This document shows, piece by piece, positions 23,931-32,300 of a stretch of 37,155 nt of DNA (within the stretch, counting starts at the first letter, position 1; the number at the start of each line of letters is the position of its first letter). The notes beneath the pieces were generated by a model. It was not told the origin of the DNA. It worked only from the letters and a program-made list of their open reading frames with translations, and did no database searches. Origin of the DNA: Caryophanales bacterium UBA6879 (lineage in GTDB: Bacteria; Bacillota_I; Bacilli_A; RFN20; CAG-288); the NCBI GenBank assembly GCA_002449135.1, contig DKCH01000002.1:1-37155 (forward strand), written 5' to 3'. The position numbers and the translations under genes are program-made.

Positions 23931-24386
23931 ATGGGAGTTGAACAATACATTATCTATATATGGTTAGCTATTTTTATTGTTTCTATCATTGTTGAAATTT
24001 GCACTTTTGAATTAATATCAGTATGGTTTTCTGTTGGTGCTATCTTTGCTTTAATTTTATCAGTTATTCCTAACATTCCTTGGTTTGTTGAATTAATCGT
24101 TTTCTTTTTAGTTTCTATAATTTGTTTAGCTTCTTTAAGAACAATCGCAAATAAAGCCTTAAAAAGAAAACTTTCCAATTCAAATATTGATGAAATTATT
24201 GGTCAAAAAGGTGTAGTTATTAAAAAAGTTACCTCATTAGAACCTGGTGAAATAAGAATTAGGGATGTTATTTGGACTGCCTTGCCCGTAGATGAAAATG
24301 ATATAATTAAAACAGGTTCTATTGTTAAAGTAATTTCTTTAAAAGGTAATAAACTATTTGTAAAAGAAATTAGAAAGGAAAATTAA
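23931..24386 (+). CDS. NfeD-family membrane protein
   Basis: A 151-residue protein of the short NfeD type (lacking a protease domain). The first half has three hydrophobic segments (about residues 8-24, 29-45 and 50-70). The C-terminal half is the NfeD OB-fold beta-barrel: IIGQKGVVIKKVTSLEPGEI, IWTALPV, GSIVKVISLKGNKLFVKEI. These proteins pair with SPFH/stomatin-like proteins in membrane microdomains. The SPFH gene follows after 2 bases, the classical arrangement. Ribosome binding site AAGGAGAT. Confidence 0.92.
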   Translation: MGVEQYIIYIWLAIFIVSIIVEICTFELISVWFSVGAIFALILSVIPNIPWFVELIVFFLVSIICLASLRTIANKALKRKLSNSNIDEIIGQKGVVIKKVTSLEPGEIRIRDVIWTALPVDENDIIKTGSIVKVISLKGNKLFVKEIRKEN

Positions 24387-24388
24387 AT

Positions 24389-25363
24389 ATGGAAAATGGA
24401 TCTTTAGTTGCTATTATTGTCTGCTCAATTGTTGGTCTTATTATTTTAATTATTCTTATCTCTTCTATTCGTATTGTTAAACAAACTAATAAATATGTAA
24501 TTGAAAGATTTGGAGCTTATATTAAAACCTGGTCAGTAGGTATCCACTTTTTAATTCCTTTTGTTGATCGAGTTGCTAAGGTTGTTTCTATGAAAGAACA
24601 AATTCAAGACTTCCCTCCTCAACCAGTTATTACTAAAGATAATGTTACTATTCAAATTGATACTATCGTTTTCTTTTCAGTAACTGACCCTAAATTATAT
24701 ACCTATGGTGTTGAAGACCCTATTAATGGTATTGAATCATTAACTGCTACTACTTTAAGAAATATTATTGGTGAACTAGATTTAGATGAAACTTTAACTT
24801 CTAGAGATACTATTAATTCTAAAATGAGAGGGGTTTTAGATAATGCTACTGATCCTTGGGGAATTAAAGTAGTAAGAGTTGAAGTTAAAAACATTCTTCC
24901 TCCTAAGGACATTCGTGATGCTATGGAAAGACAAATGCGTGCTGAAAGAGAAAGAAGAGAAAAAATCTTACTTGCTGAAGGTAATAAACAATCCGCAATT
25001 TTAAATGCTGAAGGTAATAAACAAGCTCAAATTTTAGAAGCTGAAGCTAAAAAAGAAGCCGCTATTAAAGAAGCTGAAGGTCAAGCTGAATCAATAAAAA
25101 AAGTAAAAGAAGCTCAAGCAGAAGGTGAAATATTAGTAAGAAAAGCAGAAGCTAAAGGTATTGAAATGCTAAATGATGCTAAAGCAAGTAAAGAAGTATT
25201 AACTATTAAATCATATGAAGCTTTAGGAAAATTAGCTAATGGTCAAGCAACTAAATTAATCATTCCTGCTGATATGAATAACATTGCAGGATTAGCGGCC
25301 AGTTTAACTGATATTGTTCATACTGTTGCTACTGACAAGACAAAAACTGATAAAAACAATTAA
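24389..25363 (+). CDS. SPFH/band 7 (stomatin/QmcA-like) protein
   Basis: Membrane-anchored scaffold of lipid microdomains, probably acting with the preceding NfeD-like protein. The 324-residue protein has one N-terminal membrane helix (about 8-28). The band 7 domain starts at IVKQTNKYVIERFGAYIKTW and includes QDFPPQPVITKDNVTIQIDT and IESLTATTLRNIIGELDLDE. A long Ala/Glu/Lys-rich coiled coil (about 185-265) with repeated AEGNKQ and EAEAKK units follows, then a short tail. No Shine-Dalgarno problem: AGAAAGGAAA precedes the start. A terminator follows directly. Confidence 0.94.
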   Translation: MENGSLVAIIVCSIVGLIILIILISSIRIVKQTNKYVIERFGAYIKTWSVGIHFLIPFVDRVAKVVSMKEQIQDFPPQPVITKDNVTIQIDTIVFFSVTDPKLYTYGVEDPINGIESLTATTLRNIIGELDLDETLTSRDTINSKMRGVLDNATDPWGIKVVRVEVKNILPPKDIRDAMERQMRAERERREKILLAEGNKQSAILNAEGNKQAQILEAEAKKEAAIKEAEGQAESIKKVKEAQAEGEILVRKAEAKGIEMLNDAKASKEVLTIKSYEALGKLANGQATKLIIPADMNNIAGLAASLTDIVHTVATDKTKTDKNN

Positions 25364-25370
25364 AAGATAA

Positions 25371-25398
25371 ATCCCTGAAACAAAATCAGGGATTTTTT
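25371..25398 (+). terminator. Terminator of the NfeD/SPFH operon
   Basis: ATCCCTGA and TCAGGGAT form an 8-bp perfect stem with a seven-base loop, followed by six T. Confidence 0.93.
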
Positions 25399-25480
25399 AA
25401 AAAACAAAAATAAAACAAAGATTATTTATCTATGTTATAATTAAAAGCGGTTTAACCCAAATTTAATAAGGAAGAACAAA

Positions 25481-26575
25481 ATGAAAACATTATTATTTTT
25501 ACTAAAATCTTTAAAAGAAAATTTAATTATTCTTAAGCAAGAACAAAAATGGTTTGTTGCTATAATTGTTTTAATTATCTCTGTAGTTGCTTCTGTTTCT
25601 GGCACTTTATATACAGGATATACTTCTAATGTAAATAATGTAATAAACACTAGTAGCGATGCTAGTATGGATTCTGCTTTAATAAGCCTTGGCAAAGAAA
25701 TTAACGATCAAAACAATTTAATTATTGAAAATGGCACTTTAACTGCTTCTGGCATTTTTAATAAAGAAGGCCAAACTAATTTAACTGAAAATTCTAATAA
25801 TTCAATTATTGAGCCTAATTTTACTGCTACTCATTCTTTGCCTGCTTATTCAGATAGCGGAGAAATAACTGGCTATACTGATCAAAATGTTTTATATGTT
25901 TATTCTTTCCCTGATTTTGATTCTAACGCCGCTGGATCGAATGCTATTTTTACCGCTTTTATTAATAAATCAATTTATAAATTAAGCTCTACTAATACTA
26001 GTGATAAAACTTGGACTCCTACTTCATTTATTGTTTTTACTAAGCATTCTGTCTATATGGAAACTTATAAAGTAGTTAATAGAAAATCTACTGATTCTGC
26101 TATCGGTACTGCTTCTGGTATTTATAACAACAAGGATTATTTCAATTTTAAAGATATGTTTACTAAAGATGGTAAAGTTCTATCTTATAGTGAAATTTCT
26201 TCTAACTTATTAGTTTTCTTAAATAGTGCTTATGCTGCTATTAGAATCCCATATACTTGGATGCAAGTAGGTATTTATGCTGCTGTTACTGTTGGTGTTA
26301 TTTTCTTAGCTGGTGTTGTTTTATGGTTAGTTACTAGAAGAAAGAAACTTCTTGATGATATTAAGATTACTTTCTGGAAAGCACAAAAAATTGCTTACTT
26401 TGAATCATTAACTCCTGCTTTAGTTGGTTTTATTTTCTCATTCTTCTTATCTCAATATGCTGTATTTATCACTTTAATTGTTCTATCCTTAAGAATCTCT
26501 TCTTCTGTTACTAAATTAACAAATTTAAATAGACCTACAGACGATTCTAAACCTGTTTATAAAGCAAGATCATAA
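25481..26575 (+). CDS. Membrane protein with large extracytoplasmic domain (possibly DUF1189-like)
   Basis: A 364-residue protein. One N-terminal membrane helix (about 24-45) is followed by a long Ser/Thr/Asn-rich extracytoplasmic region (to about 255). Then come hydrophobic segments at about 263-285 and 305-345 around a charged cytoplasmic loop (TRRKKLLDDIKITFWKAQKI). The layout, one helix then a loop then a C-terminal helix bundle, resembles the DUF1189 family of Bacilli, but the match is only topological. AAGGAAG precedes the start. Codon choice is slightly richer in GCT, TCT and ACT than neighbours. Function unknown. Confidence 0.7.
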   Translation: MKTLLFLLKSLKENLIILKQEQKWFVAIIVLIISVVASVSGTLYTGYTSNVNNVINTSSDASMDSALISLGKEINDQNNLIIENGTLTASGIFNKEGQTNLTENSNNSIIEPNFTATHSLPAYSDSGEITGYTDQNVLYVYSFPDFDSNAAGSNAIFTAFINKSIYKLSSTNTSDKTWTPTSFIVFTKHSVYMETYKVVNRKSTDSAIGTASGIYNNKDYFNFKDMFTKDGKVLSYSEISSNLLVFLNSAYAAIRIPYTWMQVGIYAAVTVGVIFLAGVVLWLVTRRKKLLDDIKITFWKAQKIAYFESLTPALVGFIFSFFLSQYAVFITLIVLSLRISSSVTKLTNLNRPTDDSKPVYKARS

Positions 26576-26577
26576 TT

Positions 26578-26604
26578 AAATAAGAATTCTTATAATTCTT
26601 ATTT
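26578..26604 (+). terminator. AT-only hairpin after the membrane-protein gene
   Basis: AAATAAGAAT and ATTCTTATTT form a 10-bp AT-only stem directly after the stop codon. Weak as a terminator. Confidence 0.35.
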
Positions 26605-26616
26605 AGTAAAATATAT

Positions 26617-26688
26617 GCCATGTTTAAAGGTACCAATAATCATTGATAAAAACATGAAAAGTGGTACACATTAATCATGGCTTTTTTT
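26617..26688 (+). terminator. Compound two-step hairpin with U tract
   Basis: Outer arms GCCATG (26617-26622) and CATGGC (26676-26681) enclose inner arms GTACCA (26630-26635) and TGGTAC (26662-26667), all perfect. The 7- and 8-base internal strands and a 26-base apical loop lie between, and seven T follow at once. It can end transcripts of the upstream gene but is more elaborate than a usual terminator. Confidence 0.55.
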
Positions 26689-26749
26689 ATCTATCCAATA
26701 ATTTTTAGAATTATTTTCCACTTTTCTACAATTTCCACACACAATCACA

Positions 26750-26866
26750 TAATACATTAATTTATTTTTTGCAAATGATGAAATGATTACTAAAGCTAAA
26801 CTAGATAAAATTTTGCATTTCTCTTATTTATTTAATATTACAGGCCAATCTTATTTCTTTTTTTGA
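26750..26866 (+). pseudogene. Gene remnant, possibly DUF4065/SocA-like
   Basis: A short open stretch in one plus frame contains ITKAKLDKILHFSYLFNITG, then ends in TGA. The spacing and residues resemble the start of DUF4065 (Panacea, SocA/GepA-type antitoxin) proteins, where xTKxKLxKLLFYxDF...TGxSIxG is usual. No proper start or ribosome binding site is visible and no continuation follows. It lies against the 3' end of the RelB-like gene. The family suggestion is weak. Confidence 0.25.
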
Positions 26867-26874
26867 TAACCACT

Positions 26875-27129
26875 TCATTTAGCAAGTTCCTTATATGCTT
26901 CAATATGTTTTAAAAATTCTTTATCAAAAGCCTTATCAATTTCTCCTTTGGTCATATATTGTATTGCTGGTCTTTTAGATATTTCAAAAGGTATTCTCTG
27001 CTCTCTAATAGATTGTCTAATGAAAGTGTTGATAGCAGTGGTTAAATTCATACCTAAGTCGGTAAAAAGCGTATCAGCTTCTTTCTTTAAATTTTCATCC
27101 ATACGAATTGTTACATTTATATTTGCCAT
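26875..27129 (-). CDS. RelB/DinJ-family antitoxin, apparently orphan
   Basis: An 84-residue antitoxin-type protein. The N-terminal ribbon-helix-helix (about 1-45: INVTIRMDENLKKEADTLFTDLGMNLTTAINTFIRQSI) is typical of RelB/DinJ. Such dimers bind a palindrome in their own promoter. EQRIPFEIS is the usual linker into the toxin-wrapping C-terminus. AAAAGGAG precedes the start. A RelE/YafQ-type toxin normally overlaps the end of this gene. Here an overlapping ATGA opens only a 16-codon frame (MKWLSKKEIRLACNIK) before TAA, and nothing toxin-like follows. The toxin seems lost, or the antitoxin works in trans. Confidence 0.88.
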   Translation of the reverse strand: MANINVTIRMDENLKKEADTLFTDLGMNLTTAINTFIRQSIREQRIPFEISKRPAIQYMTKGEIDKAFDKEFLKHIEAYKELAK

Positions 27130-27173
27130 TTAAGATTTCTCCTTTTTTATTATTTCAGCTTAAAATAACTATT

Positions 27174-27205
27174 TTGCAAGTAATATACAATTATATTATG
27201 TGCAA
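27174..27205. promoter_or_regulatory. 32-bp palindrome, probable RelB operator
   Basis: TTGCAAGTAATATA (27174-27187) and TATATTATGTGCAA (27192-27205) are reverse complements at 12 of 14 positions around a 4-bp centre. It lies about 45 bp upstream of the antitoxin start and covers a TATAAT on the minus strand, the right place for autorepression by a ribbon-helix-helix dimer. Confidence 0.6.
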
Positions 27206-27450
27206 TATAAAATAAGGTTCATGTAATTTTTTATATTAAAAATTTATTTATAGAAAAAAGTAAAGTGATATTAATTTGAAATTCAATAGTAATTCCATAA
27301 AAACTGAACAAGTAATAAAGTAAAACAATTTTTTATAAAGCTTTCTATCTAAAATTTATTAATTTCTTTACCTTGATATGTGACACTAATCCTAGGCAAA
27401 AAATGAAAGTGGTACATTTCACATATTAGTAAGCATCTTTTTACCTGTAC
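27206..27450. other. Non-coding AT-rich gap with a repeat-like motif
   Basis: I see no gene here. ATGAAAGTGGTACA (27403-27416) repeats, with one base less, a motif at 26654-26668. ATATGTGA (27376-27383) and TCACATAT (27419-27426) form an inverted repeat around it. The AAGTGGTACA type of motif is reminiscent of IS21-family subterminal repeats, but no transposase remains. Confidence 0.35.
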
Positions 27451-28392
27451 TTATTTTTTATCTACTAAACTATTAAGAAATGTTAATATATCTTTTTTTA
27501 CTTCTTCTTTAATATCTTCATTTAAGATTTCATGTCTAGCATGAGGATAAATAGTTTTAGTTACTAAATTAGGTTGAAACACATTATAAAAATTATAGAG
27601 CTTATCAATTCCCTTAGAATAATCTCCAACTGGATCATCTGCACCAGCTATTAAATACATTGGAACTTTATGGGTGATTTTATTTCTATTTCTTTTTTTC
27701 CAAATATTTTGTTGACCATGAAAAAGAGCATAATAAAAATTAAATGAACAATCAAAACCAGTAAATTTATCATCTTCGTACTCTTTTATATTTTCTTTAG
27801 AATAAGAAATCCATCTAGCAGAAGAATTATTATATTCTTTTTTTGAAATTCCTTTATTAAAAGTGTGATTAGCAGAATTTACTAAAAATCTAGAAATCTT
27901 ATATCCTTTATTTCCTTTATAAAAAATAGACATAATTGAAGTTAAAAAATATCCTAAACGATAATTAAAATTATTAAAACCAGAACCACATAAAATTAAA
28001 CCAGAAATAGTTTCTGAATGCCTTTGATAATAAGCTTGAGAAATAAATGAACCCATAGAATGGCCAAAAATGTAAATTGGTAAATTATTCTGTTGTTGGA
28101 TATATAAGTTTAAAGCGTATATTTGCTCAACATTTTTATCAAAAGAATCTTTACTAACAACTCCAAGTCTAGCACCTTCTACTTTACTAACTTGCATGCC
28201 ATGTCCTAAATGATCCACTGCAAAAACATTGAAATCATTTTTAACTAAAAAATTAATAAAATCTAAATAACGTAAGGCATATTCAGCCATTCCATGCACT
28301 AATATTACATTAGCTTTAGGTTTTACCGCATCAAAAAATACACCATGTATTTTTCTTTTTTCTAATAAGCTATTTATTTCAATTTCTTGCAT
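27451..28392 (-). CDS. Alpha/beta hydrolase (monoacylglycerol-lipase/lysophospholipase-like)
   Basis: A 313-residue cytoplasmic hydrolase of the Hydrolase_4 group. NVILVHGMAEYALRY provides the oxyanion region and FAVDHLGHGMQ the second strand. IFGHSMGSFISQAYY is the nucleophile elbow with the catalytic Ser. LIAGADDPVG carries the Asp, and HARHEILNED the His. This pattern fits esterases and lipases acting on monoacylglycerols or lysophospholipids; the real substrate cannot be read from the sequence. AGGAGGAA precedes the start. It is divergent from the ABC transporter gene and appears monocistronic. Confidence 0.9.
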   Translation of the reverse strand: MQEIEINSLLEKRKIHGVFFDAVKPKANVILVHGMAEYALRYLDFINFLVKNDFNVFAVDHLGHGMQVSKVEGARLGVVSKDSFDKNVEQIYALNLYIQQQNNLPIYIFGHSMGSFISQAYYQRHSETISGLILCGSGFNNFNYRLGYFLTSIMSIFYKGNKGYKISRFLVNSANHTFNKGISKKEYNNSSARWISYSKENIKEYEDDKFTGFDCSFNFYYALFHGQQNIWKKRNRNKITHKVPMYLIAGADDPVGDYSKGIDKLYNFYNVFQPNLVTKTIYPHARHEILNEDIKEEVKKDILTFLNSLVDKK

Positions 28393-28525
28393 AAATATTC
28401 CTCCTAATTAGATTTTAACTTAAATATACTAAACTTACTATATTAGTAAGTTTTTAATAAAAACACTTTCATATACTATTTAGTCATAAATTATAATAAA
28501 ATTATAAAAAATAATTGGAGGGAAA

Positions 28526-31213
28526 ATGCTAAAACTCGTAAACATTGTAAAAGATTATCCTCTTACAAAAGAAAATGTTGTGCATGCTTTAAAAGATATA
28601 TCAATTGAATTTCCTAAGGTTGGTTTAATCTCTATTTTAGGTCAATCTGGATGTGGAAAAACTACTCTTTTAAATATTATAGGTGGACTTGATAAATATA
28701 CTTCTGGCGATTTAATTGTTGATAATAAATCAACTACCTCCTTTAATGATCATGATTGGGACACTTATCGAAACAAACAAATCGGTATGATTTTTCAATC
28801 CTACAATTTAATCCCACATATGACCTGTTTAGCTAATGTTGAATTAGCTCTATCTTTATCTGGTGTAGATAGTAAAACTAGAAAACAAGTTGCAATTAAC
28901 GCTTTAGAAGCAGTAGGTTTACAAAATGAAATTAATAAATATCCCAATCAACTTTCTGGTGGTCAACAGCAAAGAGTTTCAATAGCACGTGCCTTAGTTA
29001 ATAATCCTTCTATTATTTTAGCTGATGAACCTACAGGTGCTTTAGATTCTAAAACTTCTATTCAAGTAATGGAAATTCTAGAAAAAATAGGACAAGAAAA
29101 ATTAGTTATTATGGTCACTCATAATAGAAATCTAGCTTTCGACTATTCTACACAAATTATTGAAATGAGTGATGGAAAAGTTCTTAAAAACTATAAAAAC
29201 ACACCGAAAAAACAAATAAAATCAGAAGCTTCATCAGAAATAATTTCTACTAATCTCTCTAAAGCTAAAAAAACTAAAAACAATTCTTCTATGCCTTTAT
29301 TAACAGCAATGTTTATTTCTATTCGTTCAATGTTAACAAAAAAAGGAAGAATGATAATGACTAGTATTGCTGGTTCTTTTGGAATTATTGGCATTGCTTT
29401 AATTCTAGCTATAGCTAATGGTTTTTCTAATTATATTAGTAATATGCAAGAAGAAACTTTAGCCTCTTATCCATTAACTGTTGATGAAATGTGGATGGAT
29501 GTTGATTCTTTAGAAACAACAAATGAGTTAGAAAAATATCCTACAGACCAAGAAGTTAATATTACTAAAACACCGGACTTAATTTATTCAAATAATATAA
29601 CAGATGAATATATTTCATATATAAATAAAATGGATAATGAATATTATTCATCTTTACAATTTAATTACGCTTTACAAACTAATGTTATTACAAGCAAAAG
29701 CGATGGAACTTATGCCACACTAGCAACTAAACAACAATCCTTAGTTAATTCTTTAACAAGCTCTACTTATTGGAATGAATTACCAGCTAATAAAGACTTT
29801 GTTTTAGAAAAATACGATTTAATAGAAGGTACATATCCTTCTAGTGCAAATGAATTAGTTTTAGTAGTTTCTAGAACTAATTCTATAAGTGAAAATATTT
29901 TAAGTGCTTTAGGATACGATACTAATAAAGATAAAATTAGTTTTACAGATGTTCTTTCAAAGGTTTTTAAAAAAATTAGTAACAACGAATACTATGAACA
30001 ATTAGATTCTCTTAAAGTTAATGGCTATTTTTTAAAAGATCAAGATGAACTAAAAAAAGACAATTTAACAATTGCTGAACTATATGAATCATTAGTAAAT
30101 GCCATACAAAAAAATAAAGATGGAAAACAAAATGAATTACTTGAAGCCTTAACAGAATTAAAAAGCAAATATTTTAAAAGTGAAAAAGAAACTAGAGATA
30201 TTTATGCATATAAATTACCTGATAGTGAAAAATTAGAAGAATTATATAAATCCAGCAAAGAAGATTTAAAAATAGTTGGAATATTAAGACCTAAAAAGAG
30301 TACTACCTTAGAATTACTTTCTACAGGAATTTATTACTCTCATGAACTTTTAGATGATTCCATTACTGAGGCTAATAAGTCAACTATTGCTACTACTAAT
30401 TTAAATAATTTAGTATTAGAGGATGACTCATTAGCCTCTACAATGTTAAACCAGCCTCTACCTTTTATATATTCTTTAACTCCTAAATCTAATCAAACTA
30501 CTCCATATAAAATGAATGAATTAAAAATTGATCTTTCTAACATTTCTAATTTAAATTCTATTTTAACTTCTTATGCTCAAAATACTATAAATTCATTACA
30601 AACATATATAAACAATAGAAAAATAGTTGGAACAGATGTAATGATTAATTCAATTACTATTTATCCAAAATCATTTGAAAGTAAAAATAAAATCATGGCA
30701 TATTTGGATAAATATAACGAAGGAAAAGAAAAGGATCAACAAATAAGATATACAGACATAGCAGGAACACTATTTAGTACTTTAGAACAATTAGTAAATA
30801 TTATTTCAGCAGTTTTAATTGCTTTCTCTTCTATTTCCTTAATTGTTTCCTCTGTTATGATTGGTATCATAATGTATTCTTCTGTTATTGAACGGACAAA
30901 AGAAATTGGTATCTTAAGAGCAATAGGAGCAAGGAAAAAGGATATTTCACACCTGTTTAAAACAGAAGCAGTTATTTTAGGTTTTCTTTCTGGTTTATTT
31001 GGTATTATTGTAACTTACATAGCTTGTATACCAATTAATTTAATACTATCTTCTTTATATCCAGATTTAGGTCTTACTTCTATAGCATACTTAAATCCTT
31101 TGCACGCCTTAATTTTAATAATTATTTCAATGTTTTTAACATATGTTTCAGCCTTAATTCCTGCAAGATTTGCTGCTAAAAAAGACCCTGTAAAAGCTTT
31201 AAGAACTGAATAA
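28526..31213 (+). CDS. ABC transporter, ATPase fused to FtsX-like permease (MacB-type)
   Basis: An 895-residue fusion. Residues 1-225 are an ABC ATPase of the LolD/MacB class, with Walker A GQSGCGKTTLL, Q-loop IFQSYN, signature LSGGQQQRVSIARAL and Walker B IILADEPTGALDSKTS. After a basic linker come one membrane helix (about 275-297) and a large extracytoplasmic domain (about 300-750). The FtsX/MacB permease core follows, with three helices (about 755-885) including VIERTKEIGILRAIGARKKD and the final PARFAAKKDPVKALR. Such mechanotransmitting proteins move peptides, lipoproteins or antibiotics rather than act as classic channels. Fusion of both domains in one chain makes a self-sufficient homodimer possible. 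GGAGGG precedes the start. No two-component system adjoins it. Confidence 0.93.
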   Translation: MLKLVNIVKDYPLTKENVVHALKDISIEFPKVGLISILGQSGCGKTTLLNIIGGLDKYTSGDLIVDNKSTTSFNDHDWDTYRNKQIGMIFQSYNLIPHMTCLANVELALSLSGVDSKTRKQVAINALEAVGLQNEINKYPNQLSGGQQQRVSIARALVNNPSIILADEPTGALDSKTSIQVMEILEKIGQEKLVIMVTHNRNLAFDYSTQIIEMSDGKVLKNYKNTPKKQIKSEASSEIISTNLSKAKKTKNNSSMPLLTAMFISIRSMLTKKGRMIMTSIAGSFGIIGIALILAIANGFSNYISNMQEETLASYPLTVDEMWMDVDSLETTNELEKYPTDQEVNITKTPDLIYSNNITDEYISYINKMDNEYYSSLQFNYALQTNVITSKSDGTYATLATKQQSLVNSLTSSTYWNELPANKDFVLEKYDLIEGTYPSSANELVLVVSRTNSISENILSALGYDTNKDKISFTDVLSKVFKKISNNEYYEQLDSLKVNGYFLKDQDELKKDNLTIAELYESLVNAIQKNKDGKQNELLEALTELKSKYFKSEKETRDIYAYKLPDSEKLEELYKSSKEDLKIVGILRPKKSTTLELLSTGIYYSHELLDDSITEANKSTIATTNLNNLVLEDDSLASTMLNQPLPFIYSLTPKSNQTTPYKMNELKIDLSNISNLNSILTSYAQNTINSLQTYINNRKIVGTDVMINSITIYPKSFESKNKIMAYLDKYNEGKEKDQQIRYTDIAGTLFSTLEQLVNIISAVLIAFSSISLIVSSVMIGIIMYSSVIERTKEIGILRAIGARKKDISHLFKTEAVILGFLSGLFGIIVTYIACIPINLILSSLYPDLGLTSIAYLNPLHALILIIISMFLTYVSALIPARFAAKKDPVKALRTE

Positions 31214-31237
31214 AAGCCACTATATTCTAGTGGCTTT
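31213..31237. terminator. Shared terminator between convergent genes
   Basis: AAAGCCACTA and TAGTGGCTTT form a 10-bp perfect stem with a five-base loop, directly after the ABC stop and before the end of the converging lipoprotein gene. Confidence 0.8.
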
Positions 31238-31240
31238 AAA

Positions 31241-32095
31241 CTACTTAACTAAATTATAAGTTACTGTTCCATCTTCTAAAGTAACTTTTTCATAAACTTT
31301 AATTACTTTCTTAGAATCATCTGCTTTTTCTTCAATTTTAATATATTGTTTATTATCTTTACTAAATTCAGTTACTTCATATTCTTTATTATCATATTCA
31401 AGTTCAATTTCAATCTCATTATCTTCTACTTCTTTAGAGTATGAATAGCTTGAAACTTCTTTATTGTTTTTAATCACTTTATATTCATATTCTTCTTCAA
31501 TTTCATTAGTTTCAATTCCTCTACTAATTGAAGTATAAACATATGATTTTTTATCTTCTGAAGTAAATATTTTAGTTTCAATTTCATAATCACTTTCATC
31601 TTTTTCTTCTTCTATTTCTTTAATGCTATTAAAGTAATATTCTTTATTTTCTTTAACTAAAATGCCAGTAATTATATTTTTTTCTTCTTTTTCATCATCT
31701 TCAACTGAAGTATTATTAATAGAATTATAATAAATTATTAAATTTGCCTCTTTATTTTGTAAATCAGTAAAAGAAACAACTTCTTTTGTTTGGTATTCTT
31801 CCTTATCAGAAACCACGGATTCTATTTTTAATGATTCTTTAGAATTATTTAATGCTAAGTCAAGTGAGCCTAAAAATGAAATTGTTTGATCAATTTCACT
31901 AGCTGCTCTTTTAACTAAACTAATAGTAGTATTATTAGTTAATAAAGTAGAAGAAGTAACCATTTGATAACCAACTATTTGTTTAGTGTTAATAGTATTA
32001 TTAACACCTAAATAATTTGAGTTATTAAAATTTGAACAACTAGCTAAGCTAGCTCCTAAGACTGATAAAGCGACTAAAGATAAAATTTTTTTCAT
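31241..32095 (-). CDS. Acidic surface lipoprotein, unknown function
   Basis: A 284-residue lipoprotein. MKKILSLVALSVLGASLASC ends in the lipid Cys at residue 20. The start at 32095 follows AGGAGG and is preferred over one at 32134. The mature part is beta-rich and strikingly rich in Glu, Lys and Asp (EDDEKEEKN, EIEEEKDESDYEIE, KEVEDNEIEIELEYDN). Similar strand patterns recur (IETNEIEEEYEYKV, VEDNEIEIELEYDN), which suggests a repeating beta meander. No family is recognised. It stands alone, between the ABC transporter and the pectate lyases. Confidence 0.8.
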   Translation of the reverse strand: MKKILSLVALSVLGASLASCSNFNNSNYLGVNNTINTKQIVGYQMVTSSTLLTNNTTISLVKRAASEIDQTISFLGSLDLALNNSKESLKIESVVSDKEEYQTKEVVSFTDLQNKEANLIIYYNSINNTSVEDDEKEEKNIITGILVKENKEYYFNSIKEIEEEKDESDYEIETKIFTSEDKKSYVYTSISRGIETNEIEEEYEYKVIKNNKEVSSYSYSKEVEDNEIEIELEYDNKEYEVTEFSKDNKQYIKIEEKADDSKKVIKVYEKVTLEDGTVTYNLVK

Positions 32096-32242
32096 ATTTT
32101 TATTCCTCCTAGAAAGAGTTTTATTTTCTTTCACACTATATACAAACTAGAGTGTCGTTTTATTGGAATTATTTTTATTTTTTATCAAAAAAGTTAAAAC
32201 TTTTATAAAATTAATCATATATATCAATAAATTTTAAACAAA

Positions 32243-32283
32243 TAAAAAAGCTAACTACATTAATTTATTCAATATAGTTAGCT
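32243..32283 (-). terminator. Terminator of the pectate lyase operon
   Basis: AGCTAACTA and TAGTTAGCT form a 9-bp perfect stem with a 17-base AT-rich loop, followed by six T on the minus strand. Confidence 0.85.
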
Positions 32284-32300
32284 TAAGAAGATTATTACTA

